Below are positions 1-9,733 of a stretch of DNA of 32,297 nucleotides, piece after piece; within the stretch, counting starts at the first letter, position 1; every line of letters starts with the position of its first letter. The stretch comes from Lysobacteraceae bacterium (GTDB lineage: Bacteria > Pseudomonadota > Gammaproteobacteria > Xanthomonadales > Ahniellaceae). The stretch is from the NCBI GenBank assembly GCA_021299185.1, contig JAJTHZ010000121.1, positions 1 through 32,297 of the forward strand, in the 5' to 3' direction. The notes under the pieces are model-generated. The model was not told where the DNA came from. It made no database searches and worked only from the letters and a program-made list of their open reading frames with translations. A program made the translations under genes and the position numbers.

Positions 1-17
1 GACGAATCATCGTCCAT
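1..17 (-). CDS. tyrS: Start of a leftward gene, probably tyrosyl-tRNA synthetase (5' end only)
   Basis: Only the first six codons, the last incomplete, would lie in the window: ATG at 17 to 15, reading M-D-D-D-S. The sequence alone cannot identify the product. The call rests on context. A strong leftward promoter lies at 112-139. In Pseudomonas the M23 peptidase-anmK pair is divergent from a tyrosyl-tRNA synthetase gene, and I recall the same order in Xanthomonadales. The leader would be about 90 nt. A different start codon beyond the window edge is possible. Confidence 0.35.
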
Positions 18-111
18 CGGGCGCCCACACAAGTCACCTGCGCACACTGTCAGAGAACCTCGCCCTCAAACCGCCTTTCGCGGACCGGCTCAGCGCCGTA
101 GGGAGCCGCGC

Positions 112-139
112 ACTATACCAGCCTTTCGAAGGCCGTCAA
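112..139 (-). promoter_or_regulatory. Strong sigma70 promoter, leftward
   Basis: On the minus strand there is a -35 TTGACG (139 to 134), a 16-bp spacer and a -10 TATAGT (117 to 112), followed by a GC-rich discriminator GCGCGGC. Each hexamer matches consensus at five of six positions, the best sigma70 match I found in the window. The GC-rich discriminator is typical of translation-machinery genes under growth-rate or stringent control, which fits a tyrS assignment. The spacer contains a short inverted repeat, GCCTT/AAGGC (121-133), that could be an operator. Confidence 0.65.
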
Positions 140-255
140 CAGCGCGGCGGATGATTGGTCAGGGTTTGCCCACCCGCTCCGGCAAGGCCGCGCCGCGCCG
201 GCCCGCATGCGTTCGTTAGAAACGCGTTAACCCTCTGATTCTGCGCGATTCCCCT

Positions 256-285
256 TTGACGCCTGTTCGCGTCGGGGGCTACGCT
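256..285 (+). promoter_or_regulatory. Candidate promoter for the M23 peptidase-anmK pair
   Basis: TTGACG (256-261), an 18-bp spacer and TACGCT (280-285). Transcription would start near 291-293, almost on the TTG at 296 and about 79 nt before the in-frame ATG at 371. The -35 is good and the -10 is modest. Confidence 0.4.
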
Positions 286-295
286 GCGGGCCGCA

Positions 296-1756
296 TTGTC
301 CGGAGTCGTAGCGTTGGATTCCACGCCGCCCCCCTTTGATCCGCGCGCCGCCGCGCTGCGCCGGCCTTCGATGCGCCGCCAGGCGCATGGCCGGCATTGG
401 CGGGCGCATCGCGCCCGCAGCGAGTGGGCCGCGGCCGGTGCGTTCGCGACGGCGCCGATCCGGTGGCAAGGCGAACGCCTGATGCTGCTGCTGTTGGGCG
501 CGGTGGTCGCGTTCCTGAGCTTCGTGGTGGCGCCCGGCTGGGCGTCGGTGGCGCGCGAGGGTGCGGGATCGACCGCCGAATCGCTGGTCCCGCTCGCAAT
601 CGCCTTGCCGTCGGTGCCGCCCGTGCCACCGACGGCAGCGCCTGCCGCGGAGGCGATCCAGTGGACGACGCGCACCGTCGAGCGCGGGCAGACCCTGGGC
701 GCGCTGTTCGCCAGCGAGGGACTCCCGGCCGCGCTGCTGCATCGCATCCTGGAATCATCGCGGCACCGCGACGCGCTGGTCCGCATCCGCCCGGGGCAAG
801 AGTTCGGCTTTCTTCGCGCCAGCGACGGCTCGCTGACGGCATTCCGCTTCGACCCGAGTGACGCGGAACGGGGGGTGGTGCGCATCGATGGCGGGGCGCT
901 GCGCGAAGAGGTCGAACAACGGGTGCTCCAGCGACGCGTCGCGACGGCATCCGGGCGGATCGAGCACTCGCTGTTCGCGGCGGCCGATGCGGCCGGCGTT
1001 TCGGACGCCACGATCATGCAGCTCGCCAACGTGTTCGGCTACGACGTCGATTTCGCGCAGGACCTGCGCCGTGGCGACGAGTTCGCGCTGATCTACGAGC
1101 AGGTCTACCAGGAAGGCGAGAAGCTGCGCGACGGCGCCATCCTCTGCGCGGTGTTCGTCAACGACGGCCGGCGCCACGTGGCGATCCGCTTCGAGCTCGG
1201 CGACGGGCGTTACGACTACTTCGATCTCGACGGGCGCAGCCTGCGCAAGGCGTTCCTGCGCACGCCAGTCGAGTTCAGCCGCATCTCGTCGCGCTTCAGC
1301 GCGGGGCGCATGCACCCGGTGCTGGGCCGCATGCGCGCGCACCGCGGCGTCGACTACGCGGCACCGACCGGCACCCCGATCCGCGCCGCAGGCGACGGCA
1401 AGGTCGTGTTCCGCGGCTGGCAAGGCGGGTACGGCAACGTGGTCATCCTCGAACATGGCGGCCGCTACACCACGCTCTACGGGCACATGTCGCGCTTCGC
1501 GTCCGATGTCCGCGTCGGCGGGCGGGTGCGCCAGGGGCAGACGATCGGCTTCGTCGGCATGACGGGCCTCGCGACCGGGCCGCACCTGCACTACGAGTTC
1601 CGGGTCGGCGGCGCGCACCGCGATCCGCTGACGGTGGACCTGCCGAAGGCGGATCCGCTCGGCGGTCGCGATCTGCAGCGCTTCCGCGCCGTCAGCGCCC
1701 CGATGCTGGCGCAGCTGGAACTGCTGGGCGCACGCGACGCCGTCGCGTCGCGCTGA
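296..1756 (+). CDS. M23 family murein endopeptidase (MepM/YebA type), membrane anchored
   Basis: A zinc metallopeptidase of the LytM/M23 family, expected to cut peptidoglycan cross-links in the periplasm. The N-terminus is basic, followed by one hydrophobic anchor at about residues 62-80. An OapA/LysM-like segment (VERGQTLGALF, about 129-156) follows, then the C-terminal M23 domain. The zinc and catalytic residues are visible: HRGVD (H349, D353), LYGHM (H397) and GPHLHYEF (H430, H432). The full LytM signature suggests an active enzyme rather than an EnvC-like activator. The stated start is TTG at 296. An in-frame ATG at 371 (residue 26) is equally plausible because neither has a clear Shine-Dalgarno. 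anmK follows 7 bp downstream, so the two are probably cotranscribed, coupling murein cleavage with muropeptide recycling. Confidence 0.9.
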   Translation: MSGVVALDSTPPPFDPRAAALRRPSMRRQAHGRHWRAHRARSEWAAAGAFATAPIRWQGERLMLLLLGAVVAFLSFVVAPGWASVAREGAGSTAESLVPLAIALPSVPPVPPTAAPAAEAIQWTTRTVERGQTLGALFASEGLPAALLHRILESSRHRDALVRIRPGQEFGFLRASDGSLTAFRFDPSDAERGVVRIDGGALREEVEQRVLQRRVATASGRIEHSLFAAADAAGVSDATIMQLANVFGYDVDFAQDLRRGDEFALIYEQVYQEGEKLRDGAILCAVFVNDGRRHVAIRFELGDGRYDYFDLDGRSLRKAFLRTPVEFSRISSRFSAGRMHPVLGRMRAHRGVDYAAPTGTPIRAAGDGKVVFRGWQGGYGNVVILEHGGRYTTLYGHMSRFASDVRVGGRVRQGQTIGFVGMTGLATGPHLHYEFRVGGAHRDPLTVDLPKADPLGGRDLQRFRAVSAPMLAQLELLGARDAVASR

Positions 1757-1763
1757 TCCGCGC

Positions 1764-2876
1764 ATGGCGCCGCGCGAGCGCCTCTACCTCGGGTTGATCT
1801 CGGGCACCAGCGCCGATGCGATCGACGCTGCGCTGCTGTGCTTGGAGCCGGTTCCACGCGTGCTGGCAGCGCGCGCCTTCGACTACCCGGCAGCCGTGCG
1901 CACCCAGGTGCTGGCGCTTTCGCGGGGCCGCGCCGAAACCACCCTGGAGGCGGTCGGCGCGCTCGACGTCGCCGTCGGCAGGGCGTTCGCCGATGCCGCC
2001 AACGCGCTGTTGCGCGAGGCCGATGTCCCGGCCGCGGCGGTGGCTGCGATCGGCAGCCATGGACAGACCATCCGCCACCGGCCACGTGCCGAGCCGGCAT
2101 TCACGATGCAGATCGGCGACCCATCCACGATCGCCGAGCGCACAGGCATCGCGACGGTGGCCGACTTCCGCCGCCGCGACGTGGCCGCCGGCGGCGAGGG
2201 CGCACCGCTCGCCCCGGCCTTCCACGCCGCAGTGCTGCGCGCGCCCGGCGAATCCCGCGCGGTGCTCAACCTCGGCGGGATCGCCAACCTCACCCTGTTG
2301 CCGGCCGATCCGGCGGCGCCGGTGATCGGCTTCGACACCGGGCCGGCGAACTGCCTGATGGACGCCTGGAGCGCGCGCCACCTCGGCCATGCCCGCGACG
2401 ACGGCGGCCGCCTGGCCAGCGCAGGGACAGTGGACGCGGCGGCCTTGGCGCGCTGGCTCGAAGAACCTTTCTTCGCGCTGCCCCCGCCGAAGAGCACGGG
2501 GCGCGAGGAGTTCGACCTCGACTGGCTCGATGCGCGGGGTCCGCTGCCCGACACGCCGGCGGACGTGCTCGCGACCTTGGCGGACCTCAGCGCGCAGAGC
2601 GTGGCCCGGGCGCTGCGCGCGCACGCGCCAGACGCACGGCTCGTGATCGCCTGCGGCGGTGGCGTGCACAACGCGTTCCTGATGGAGCGGCTGCAGGCGG
2701 CGTTCGGCCCGGTGGCGCTGGAGACCACCGCCGAGCACGGCATCGACCCCGATTTCGTCGAGGCCGCGCTGTTCGCGTGGCTCGCGCGCGAGCGGCTGGA
2801 CGGGCGCCCCGGCAACCTGCCATCGGTCACCGGGGCGAAGGGGCCGCGGGTGCTGGGCGCGATCTATCCGCCCTGA
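1764..2876 (+). CDS. anmK: Anhydro-N-acetylmuramic acid kinase
   Basis: Phosphorylates and opens 1,6-anhydro-MurNAc to MurNAc-6-phosphate in the cytoplasm, a step of cell-wall recycling. At 370 residues it matches the family length. Family motifs run in order: [12 protein letters not shown] near the N-terminus (E. coli has SGTSLDGVD), [54 protein letters not shown] and [13 protein letters not shown]. The glycine of the usual DG(V/I)D is alanine here, a small departure. It starts 7 bp after the M23 stop, with no obvious ribosome binding site, consistent with translation coupled to the upstream gene. It is convergent with rpoD, only 27 bp away. That gap holds a small hairpin (2888-2902, CCGCG/CGCGG) but no T-run. 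Confidence 0.95.
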   Translation: MAPRERLYLGLISGTSADAIDAALLCLEPVPRVLAARAFDYPAAVRTQVLALSRGRAETTLEAVGALDVAVGRAFADAANALLREADVPAAAVAAIGSHGQTIRHRPRAEPAFTMQIGDPSTIAERTGIATVADFRRRDVAAGGEGAPLAPAFHAAVLRAPGESRAVLNLGGIANLTLLPADPAAPVIGFDTGPANCLMDAWSARHLGHARDDGGRLASAGTVDAAALARWLEEPFFALPPPKSTGREEFDLDWLDARGPLPDTPADVLATLADLSAQSVARALRAHAPDARLVIACGGGVHNAFLMERLQAAFGPVALETTAEHGIDPDFVEAALFAWLARERLDGRPGNLPSVTGAKGPRVLGAIYPP

Positions 2877-2903
2877 GGCGGCCGACCCCGCGCGCGACGC
2901 GGA

Positions 2904-4751
<1,848 letters not shown>

Positions 4752-4772
4752 CGGGGAATCCTGCGAAAGCGA

Positions 4773-4808
4773 GTGGGGCAGTATAGGCGGGGTGTCAAGG
4801 AACCCTAA
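4773..4808 (-). promoter_or_regulatory. rpoD promoter region with sigma70 and sigma32-like elements
   Basis: On the minus strand a good -10, TATACT (4785 to 4780), lies upstream of rpoD. Its -35 at 16-18 bp spacing is poor (TTAGGG-like, around 4803-4808). A consensus-like TTGACA (4798 to 4793) sits only 7 bp from that -10 and cannot serve it. It is 14 bp from CCCCAC (4778 to 4773), giving CTTGACA-N14-CCCCAC. That resembles the heat-shock sigma32 consensus CTTGAAA-N13/14-CCCCAT. Confidence 0.45.
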
Positions 4809-4955
4809 GTCCTTGATTCTTCAGTGCGCCCCGGCGTCGTCTGGGCGAAGGTGGGGGCACGGCGCGCGCATCCCAAGGCAGCGCGACGCGCCCGGATCAC
4901 CAAGTCTCCTGTATCAGGAAACGAGAAACACCCGCCGATTCCGTCATCGCGCGGC

Positions 4956-5393
4956 TCAGGCCTCGAGTCGCAAGGTCACCGGGCCGTCGTTCACCAGGTG
5001 GACGCGCATGTGGGCGCCGAAGCGTCCGGTCGCGACCTCGCCGTGCGCGGCGCGCGCGCTGGCCACGAGGTGGTCGAACAGGCGCCGGCCGAGCGCCGGC
5101 TCGGCCGCGCTGCTGAAACTCGGGCGCATGCCTTTGCGGGTGTCGGCGGCGAGCGTGAACTGCGACACCAGCAGAAGGCCGCCGCCGAGGTCGCGCAGCG
5201 AGCGGTTCATTCGGCCCTCGCCATCGTCGAACACCCGGTAGCCGAGCAGGCGTTCCAGCAGCCGCTCGGCGCGGGCCTCGGTGTCGCCGGGCTCGACGGC
5301 GACCAGCGCCAGCAAACCGGCGCCGATCGCGCCGACCACCTCGCCGTCGACCACCACGCGGGCTTCGGTGACACGCTGGATGAGCGCAATCAT
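4956..5393 (-). CDS. dtd: D-aminoacyl-tRNA deacylase
   Basis: Hydrolyses D-amino acids, and glycine mischarged on tRNAAla, from tRNA. It is a cytoplasmic dimer. The 145 residues match the E. coli enzyme length exactly. Diagnostic motifs are [13 protein letters not shown] at the N-terminus, [18 protein letters not shown] in the middle and the cross-subunit Gly-cisPro motif NDGPVTL near the C-terminus. The frame stays open upstream, but homology begins at the ATG at 5393, so that start is chosen. A GAGGAG sequence lies about 11 nt upstream. It is divergent from the acyltransferase gene and 204 bp upstream of rpoD on the same strand. That rpoD-dtd gap holds the rpoD promoter and a possible very small ORF. 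Confidence 0.95.
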   Translation of the reverse strand: MIALIQRVTEARVVVDGEVVGAIGAGLLALVAVEPGDTEARAERLLERLLGYRVFDDGEGRMNRSLRDLGGGLLLVSQFTLAADTRKGMRPSFSSAAEPALGRRLFDHLVASARAAHGEVATGRFGAHMRVHLVNDGPVTLRLEA

Positions 5394-5479
5394 GCGATGC
5401 AGGCTCCTCGACCCGTGGCGCCATGCTGCCCGATCGCGGCGGCGCGATCCACGGGCCTGCGCCGCGCGCGGCCTGCCCG

Positions 5480-5485
5480 TAGAAT
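5480..5485 (+). promoter_or_regulatory. -10 element 6 nt before an ATG (leaderless type)
   Basis: TAGAAT followed by CGCGCG and then the ATG at 5492. With 6 nt between hexamer and ATG, the A of the ATG falls at the expected +1. There is no Shine-Dalgarno and no convincing -35. The same 15-mer, TAGAATCGCGCGATG, occurs at the start of the gene at 18436. Confidence 0.5.
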
Positions 5486-5491
5486 CGCGCG

Positions 5492-6430
5492 ATGCCCTGG
5501 AACGTCCGCCTGCTGCGCTGGGTCCTGCGCCTCGGCGCGCGGCTGCCGCTGCGCGTGCTGCAGGCCGTCGGCGCGGCGCTCGGCCCGCTGGCGCACTGGC
5601 TGGGTGCCCGCGAATACCGGGTGGCGAAGAAGAACGTGGAGCTGTGCTTCCCCGGACTCGATGCCGCGGATCGGGCGCGCTTCGTCGACCGGTCCCTGTC
5701 GCACACCGGCCGGGGACTGGCGGAACTGGCCTGGCTGTGGGGCGGCGACCCGGCGCGCGCGCTGTCGACGATCCGCGCGGTGCACGGGCGCGCGCACCTG
5801 GATGCCGCACTGGCCGGCGGCCGCGGCGTGCTGCTGGCCGCGCCGCACCTCGGCCAGTGGGAGTTGCTCAACCTCTGGCTGTCGACGGTCGCGCCGCTGA
5901 CCATCCTGTACCGCGTGCCGCAGCGCGCCGAGTATGAGCCGCTGCTGGTCGGCGCGCGCGGTGCGCTCGGTGCCGAGGCGGTACGCGCGGAGGCCGCCGG
6001 CGTCCGCCTGTTGTTCCGACGCCTCAAGGAAGGCCGGCTGGTCGGGATCCTGCCCGACCAGCGCCCGAAGGGCGGCGAAGGCGTGGAGGCCCCGTTCTTC
6101 GGCCGGCCGGCGATGACCATGACCCTGCTGTGCCGGATGGCCCACAAATCCGGCGCGGCGGTCGTATTCGGCTTCGCCGAACGCCTGCCGCGCGGCGAGG
6201 GCTTCGCCCTGCACTTCCTGCCCGCGGAGCCGGCGGTCGCCGACGGCGACCCGGCGACCGCGGTGGCGGCGATGAACCGCGGCATCGAGGCCTGCGTACG
6301 GCTGGCGCCGGAGCAATACCAGTGGACCTACAAGCGGTTCAGTTTCCGCGGCGACGGCGACGACGGTCCCGACCCGGTGTACGGGAAGTGGAAGCGCTCG
6401 CGCCACGCCGGCAAGCCTGCCGGCGGCTGA
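5492..6430 (+). CDS. LpxL/HtrB-family late acyltransferase (lipid A or lysophospholipid acylation)
   Basis: A member of the LpxL/LpxM/HtrB lipid A biosynthesis acyltransferase family, which transfers acyl chains from acyl-ACP to a lipid A precursor at the inner membrane. The 312 residues fit the family (about 300-320). The catalytic H-X4-E motif is HLGQWE (H119, E124). Other family signatures are LYRVPQ, a [14 protein letters not shown] block with a following FFG, and the terminal QYQWTYKRF. The N-terminal 35 residues are hydrophobic/amphipathic, as expected for membrane attachment. The specific substrate (laurate or myristate addition, or another lysophospholipid) cannot be told from sequence. 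It converges on the TPR gene with a 1-bp gap. Confidence 0.88.
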   Translation: MPWNVRLLRWVLRLGARLPLRVLQAVGAALGPLAHWLGAREYRVAKKNVELCFPGLDAADRARFVDRSLSHTGRGLAELAWLWGGDPARALSTIRAVHGRAHLDAALAGGRGVLLAAPHLGQWELLNLWLSTVAPLTILYRVPQRAEYEPLLVGARGALGAEAVRAEAAGVRLLFRRLKEGRLVGILPDQRPKGGEGVEAPFFGRPAMTMTLLCRMAHKSGAAVVFGFAERLPRGEGFALHFLPAEPAVADGDPATAVAAMNRGIEACVRLAPEQYQWTYKRFSFRGDGDDGPDPVYGKWKRSRHAGKPAGG

Positions 6431-6431
6431 G

Positions 6432-6761
6432 TCAGCCGGCCGCTGGCGCGAGCCGGCGCAGGAAGACCTGCATTTCGCGCAGCGCCTGGGTGTCGCCGCG
6501 CGTGCGGGCGGCCTCGATGCCGCGCGTCCACGCGCCGGCCGCGCCGGCCGGATCGTCGAGCGCGCGGCACGCCTCGCCGAGCCGCTTCCACGCCGCGGAG
6601 TAGGCCACGTCCGCCGTGACCGCGGCCTCCAGCTCGATCCGCGCGGCGGCGGCATCGCCGGCCTTCAGCAGGGCGTCGCCGAGCGCGAAGCGCAGCAGCG
6701 CGCCGTCGCGCGGCCCGCCGCGCTGCGCGCGCAGGCGCTCGATCATCGACGCCGCGTTCAT
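6432..6761 (-). CDS. Small TPR-repeat protein, coupled to trkH
   Basis: A 109-residue soluble protein built of two to three tetratricopeptide-like helix pairs, for example ALLRFALGDALLKAGDAAAA and AWKRLGEACRALDDPAGAA (about residues 22-90). It has no signal peptide or catalytic motif. TPR proteins are protein-binding scaffolds, and the partner here is unknown. Its ATG overlaps the trkH stop by 4 bp (ATGA), so translation is probably coupled to the potassium transporter genes. I infer, without direct proof, that it may be linked to TrkAH assembly or may simply be an operon passenger. Confidence 0.75.
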   Translation of the reverse strand: MNAASMIERLRAQRGGPRDGALLRFALGDALLKAGDAAAARIELEAAVTADVAYSAAWKRLGEACRALDDPAGAAGAWTRGIEAARTRGDTQALREMQVFLRRLAPAAG

Positions 6762-8206
6762 TCGCGCCAGAACGCGGCAGTGAACAGGACCAGCACGGTG
6801 AAGATCTCGAGTCGGCCGAGCAGCATCGCGAACGAGCAGATCCAGACCCCGACGTCGCTGACGTCGCGGAAGCTCGCGGCGACCACGCCGAGACCGGGAC
6901 CCATGTTGTTGATGCAGGTGGCCACGGCTGAGAACGCGGAGAGCAGGTCGAGACCGGTGGCCGCGAGGGCGAGCGTCATCACGGTGAAGCAGGCGACGTA
7001 CAGCGTGCAGAAGCCGGTGACCGCCGCGAGCACCGCCCCGGACACCGTGGTGCCGCCGAGCTTGACCACGAATCGTCCGCGCGGGTGCACCAGCTGCGCG
7101 ATCTCGCGCAGCCCCTGGCGGAACAGCAGCATGATGCGCACCACCTTCATGCCGCCGGAGGTGGACCCCGAGCAGCCTCCGACGAAGCCGATCAGGATCA
7201 GCAGCAGCGGCGCGTAGCCCGGCCAGTTGGCGAAGCCGGTGGTGGTGAAGCCGGTGGTGGTGATGTTGGACACCAGTTGGAAGGTGGTGTGGCGCAGGCT
7301 CTCGACCAGGCCCGGGAAGGCGCCGTGGGCCCAGATCGCCAGGCCGATCGCGAGGCTCGCGCCGACCACGATGCCGAAGTAGGCGCGCGCCTCGGGATCG
7401 CCGAAGTAGACCGCCGCGCTGGCGTGCCGCCAGGCGAGGAAGTGCATCGCGAAGTTGATCCCGCCGAGGAACATGAACAGGGTCGCGATGGTCTCCAGCA
7501 GCGGCGACTGGAACTGCCCGAAGTTGGCGTCGTAGTTGCCGAAGCCGCCGGTGGCGATGGTGGCGAAGGCGTGGGTCACGGCGTCGAACGCGTTCATGCC
7601 GCCGATCCAGTAGGCCAGCGCGCAGGCGGCGTTGAGGCCGACGTAGACCAGCCACAGCGCCTTTGCCGTCTCGGCGATGCGCGGCGTGAGCCGCGTGTCC
7701 TTAATCGGCCCGGTGGATTCGGCGCGGAACAGCTGCGAACCGCCGATGCGCAGCATCGGCAGGATGGCCACCGCCAGGATCACGATGCCCATGCCGCCGA
7801 GGAAGTGCAGGCTCTGGCGGTAGAACAGCAGGCTGCGCGGCAGTTGCTCGATGCCGACCAGCACGGTCGCACCGGTGGTGGTCAGGCCCGAGACCGATTC
7901 GAAGTAGGCGTCGGTGTAGCTGAGCGCGGTCGGGCCCAGCACGAAGGGCACGGCGCAGGCCGCGCTGACCATGCACCAGGTCAGGGTCACCACCAGGAAG
8001 CCGTCGCGCAGGCGCAGCTCCTCGCGCCGGTTGCGCACCGGCAGCCAGAGCAGGAACCCCGCCGCGAGGCACAGCAGCAGGCTCTCGGCGAACACGTCGA
8101 GGATGCCGTCGTCGTACCACCACGACAGCGCCATCGGCACCAGGTTGACCACGCCCGACAGCGCGATCACCGCGCCGACGATCCGCTGCACGACCAAGAT
8201 GCGCAC
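6758..8206 (-). CDS. trkH: Trk/Ktr-family potassium uptake channel subunit
   Basis: The inner-membrane potassium-translocating subunit, 482 residues with about ten hydrophobic segments arranged as four M-P-M repeats. Selectivity-filter segments are visible: SVSGLTTTGAT (about 105-113), a second ending TGGFGN, a third with TTTGFTTTGF, and a fourth CINNMGPGLG. It works with the NAD-binding TrkA encoded immediately upstream (6-bp gap). The start is GTG at 8206, chosen because the M-R-I-L-V-V-Q N-terminus and the first membrane helix follow directly. Its stop overlaps the ATG of the TPR gene. Confidence 0.95.
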   Translation of the reverse strand: MRILVVQRIVGAVIALSGVVNLVPMALSWWYDDGILDVFAESLLLCLAAGFLLWLPVRNRREELRLRDGFLVVTLTWCMVSAACAVPFVLGPTALSYTDAYFESVSGLTTTGATVLVGIEQLPRSLLFYRQSLHFLGGMGIVILAVAILPMLRIGGSQLFRAESTGPIKDTRLTPRIAETAKALWLVYVGLNAACALAYWIGGMNAFDAVTHAFATIATGGFGNYDANFGQFQSPLLETIATLFMFLGGINFAMHFLAWRHASAAVYFGDPEARAYFGIVVGASLAIGLAIWAHGAFPGLVESLRHTTFQLVSNITTTGFTTTGFANWPGYAPLLLILIGFVGGCSGSTSGGMKVVRIMLLFRQGLREIAQLVHPRGRFVVKLGGTTVSGAVLAAVTGFCTLYVACFTVMTLALAATGLDLLSAFSAVATCINNMGPGLGVVAASFRDVSDVGVWICSFAMLLGRLEIFTVLVLFTAAFWRE

Positions 8207-8212
8207 GGCGGA

Positions 8213-9589
8213 TCAGGCCAGCGAAGCGTCGGCGCGGAACAGCAGTTCGACCTTCTTCAGCTGCCGCTTGTCGGTGAGCAGCAGGATCAGGTGGTCGTTC
8301 GGCTCGATCACCACGTCGTGGTGGGCGATCAGCAGCTGCTCGCCGCGCACGATGCCGGCGATGGTGGTGGCGGGCGGCAGCTCGAGTTCCTCGATCGCCC
8401 GGCCCACCACGTTGGACGTGCGGCGGTCGCCGACCGCGACCGCCTCGATCGCCTCGGCCGCGCCGCGGCGCAGGGAGTGAACGCGAACCATGGTCCCGGC
8501 GCGGATGTGGGTGAGCAGGGCCGACAGCGTGACCTGCTGCGGGCTGATCGCGATGTCGATCAGCCCGCCCTCGACGAGCTCCGCGTACGCGGGACGGTTG
8601 ATCAGGCTCAGCACGCGCTGGCAGCCGAGTCGCTTGGCCAGCATCGCCGACAGGATGTTGGCCTCGTCGTCGTTGGTCAGCGCGCAGTAGACGTCGGTCT
8701 GGTCGATGTTCTCCTCGCGCAGCAGGTCCTCGTCGGCGCAGTCGCCGACCAGCACGATGGAGTTCTGCAGGTCCTCGGCCAGCTTCTTGGTGCGCTCGCG
8801 CGAGCGCTCGAGGATCTTCACGCTGTAGCTGCCTTCGAGCATCTTCGCCAGCGAGCGGCCGATGTTGCCGCCGCCGGCCAGGAACAGGCGCCGCGCGGGG
8901 CGTTCGACCTTGCGCAGCTCGCTCATCACGGTGCGGATGTCGCGCCGGTCGGCGAGGAAGAACACCTCGTCGTCGACCTCGATGACCGTGTTGCCCTCGG
9001 GCATGATCGAGCGCCCGTGGCGGAAGATCGCCGCCACCCGCGCGTCGACCGTCGACGGCAGGTGGTTGCGCAGTTCCTTGATCGGGTGGTGCACCAGGGC
9101 GCCGCCCTCGCGGGCGCGCACCGCGACCAGCTGCGCGCGGCCCTCGGCGAAGTCGAGCACCTGCAGGGCGCCCGGGTATTCGATCAGGCGCTGGACGTGG
9201 CGGCAGACCAGTTGTTCGGGGCTGATCACCACGTCGATCGACGATCGTCCGCGGCCGATCAGCTCGGGATGCGCGAGGTACTCCGCCTCGCGCACGCGGG
9301 CGATCTTGGTCGGCGTGCGGAACAGCGCGTCGGCGACCTGGCAGGCGATGATGTTGGTCTCGTCGGAGTTGGTCACCGCGATGATCAGCTCGGTGTCCTC
9401 CGCGCCGGCCTGCGCCAGCACCGACGGGTGGGACGCATGGCCGACCACGGTGCGCAGGTCGATCTTCTCGGCCAGTTCGCGCAGCTTGGGCAGGTTGGTG
9501 TCGACCACCGTGATGTCGTTGTCCTCGGAGGCGAGCGCGGCCGCGACCGAGGTGCCGACGGTGCCGGCGCCGAGGATGAGGATCTTCAC
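8213..9589 (-). CDS. trkA: Trk potassium system regulatory subunit TrkA
   Basis: A peripheral cytoplasmic protein that binds NAD(H)/ATP and gates TrkH. The 458 residues match full-length TrkA with two RCK modules. The first Rossmann motif is GAGTVGTSVA (residues 7-16), ending in the acidic VVD. The second is LAGGGNIGRSLA at about 230-245, with RCK_C-type segments after each. The start is GTG at 9589, giving MKILILGAG. No strong Shine-Dalgarno was seen. It heads a trkA-trkH-TPR transcription unit. The NtrX-like gene upstream is separated by 144 bp containing a hairpin terminator, so regulator and transporter are probably not one simple operon. Confidence 0.96.
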   Translation of the reverse strand: MKILILGAGTVGTSVAAALASEDNDITVVDTNLPKLRELAEKIDLRTVVGHASHPSVLAQAGAEDTELIIAVTNSDETNIIACQVADALFRTPTKIARVREAEYLAHPELIGRGRSSIDVVISPEQLVCRHVQRLIEYPGALQVLDFAEGRAQLVAVRAREGGALVHHPIKELRNHLPSTVDARVAAIFRHGRSIMPEGNTVIEVDDEVFFLADRRDIRTVMSELRKVERPARRLFLAGGGNIGRSLAKMLEGSYSVKILERSRERTKKLAEDLQNSIVLVGDCADEDLLREENIDQTDVYCALTNDDEANILSAMLAKRLGCQRVLSLINRPAYAELVEGGLIDIAISPQQVTLSALLTHIRAGTMVRVHSLRRGAAEAIEAVAVGDRRTSNVVGRAIEELELPPATTIAGIVRGEQLLIAHHDVVIEPNDHLILLLTDKRQLKKVELLFRADASLA

Positions 9590-9669
9590 GGCCGCAGGCT
9601 GCCGTGGCGGGGCGAGGAGGTGGTGATCATGGGCGGCGGTGCGGCCGTGCGCGATCCCCAGAAACGATG

Positions 9670-9689
9670 ATGCCCGCTCGCGCGGGCAT
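9670..9689 (-). terminator. Hairpin after the NtrX-like gene
   Basis: A perfect 8-bp stem (ATGCCCGC/GCGGGCAT) with loop TCGC. Read leftward it is followed within a few bases by CATCGTTTCTG, a weak T-rich tail. It lies in the 144-bp gap between the regulator and trkA. The rest of that gap has no recognisable gene. Confidence 0.5.
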
Positions 9690-9733
9690 GGTGGCGTCCG
9701 GGTCGGGCGCTGGCGGCGGCGGCGGTCTCGGTG

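Noticed and set aside
2888-2902. Hairpin CCGCG/CGCGG in the anmK-rpoD gap as a bidirectional terminator
   Set aside because: Stem of only 5 bp and no T-run on either strand. The convergent position makes termination there likely, but the sequence does not show it.
7085-9670. An 861-codon open frame antisense to trkA/trkH
   Set aside because: Complement of two well-conserved genes, with no domain or start signal.
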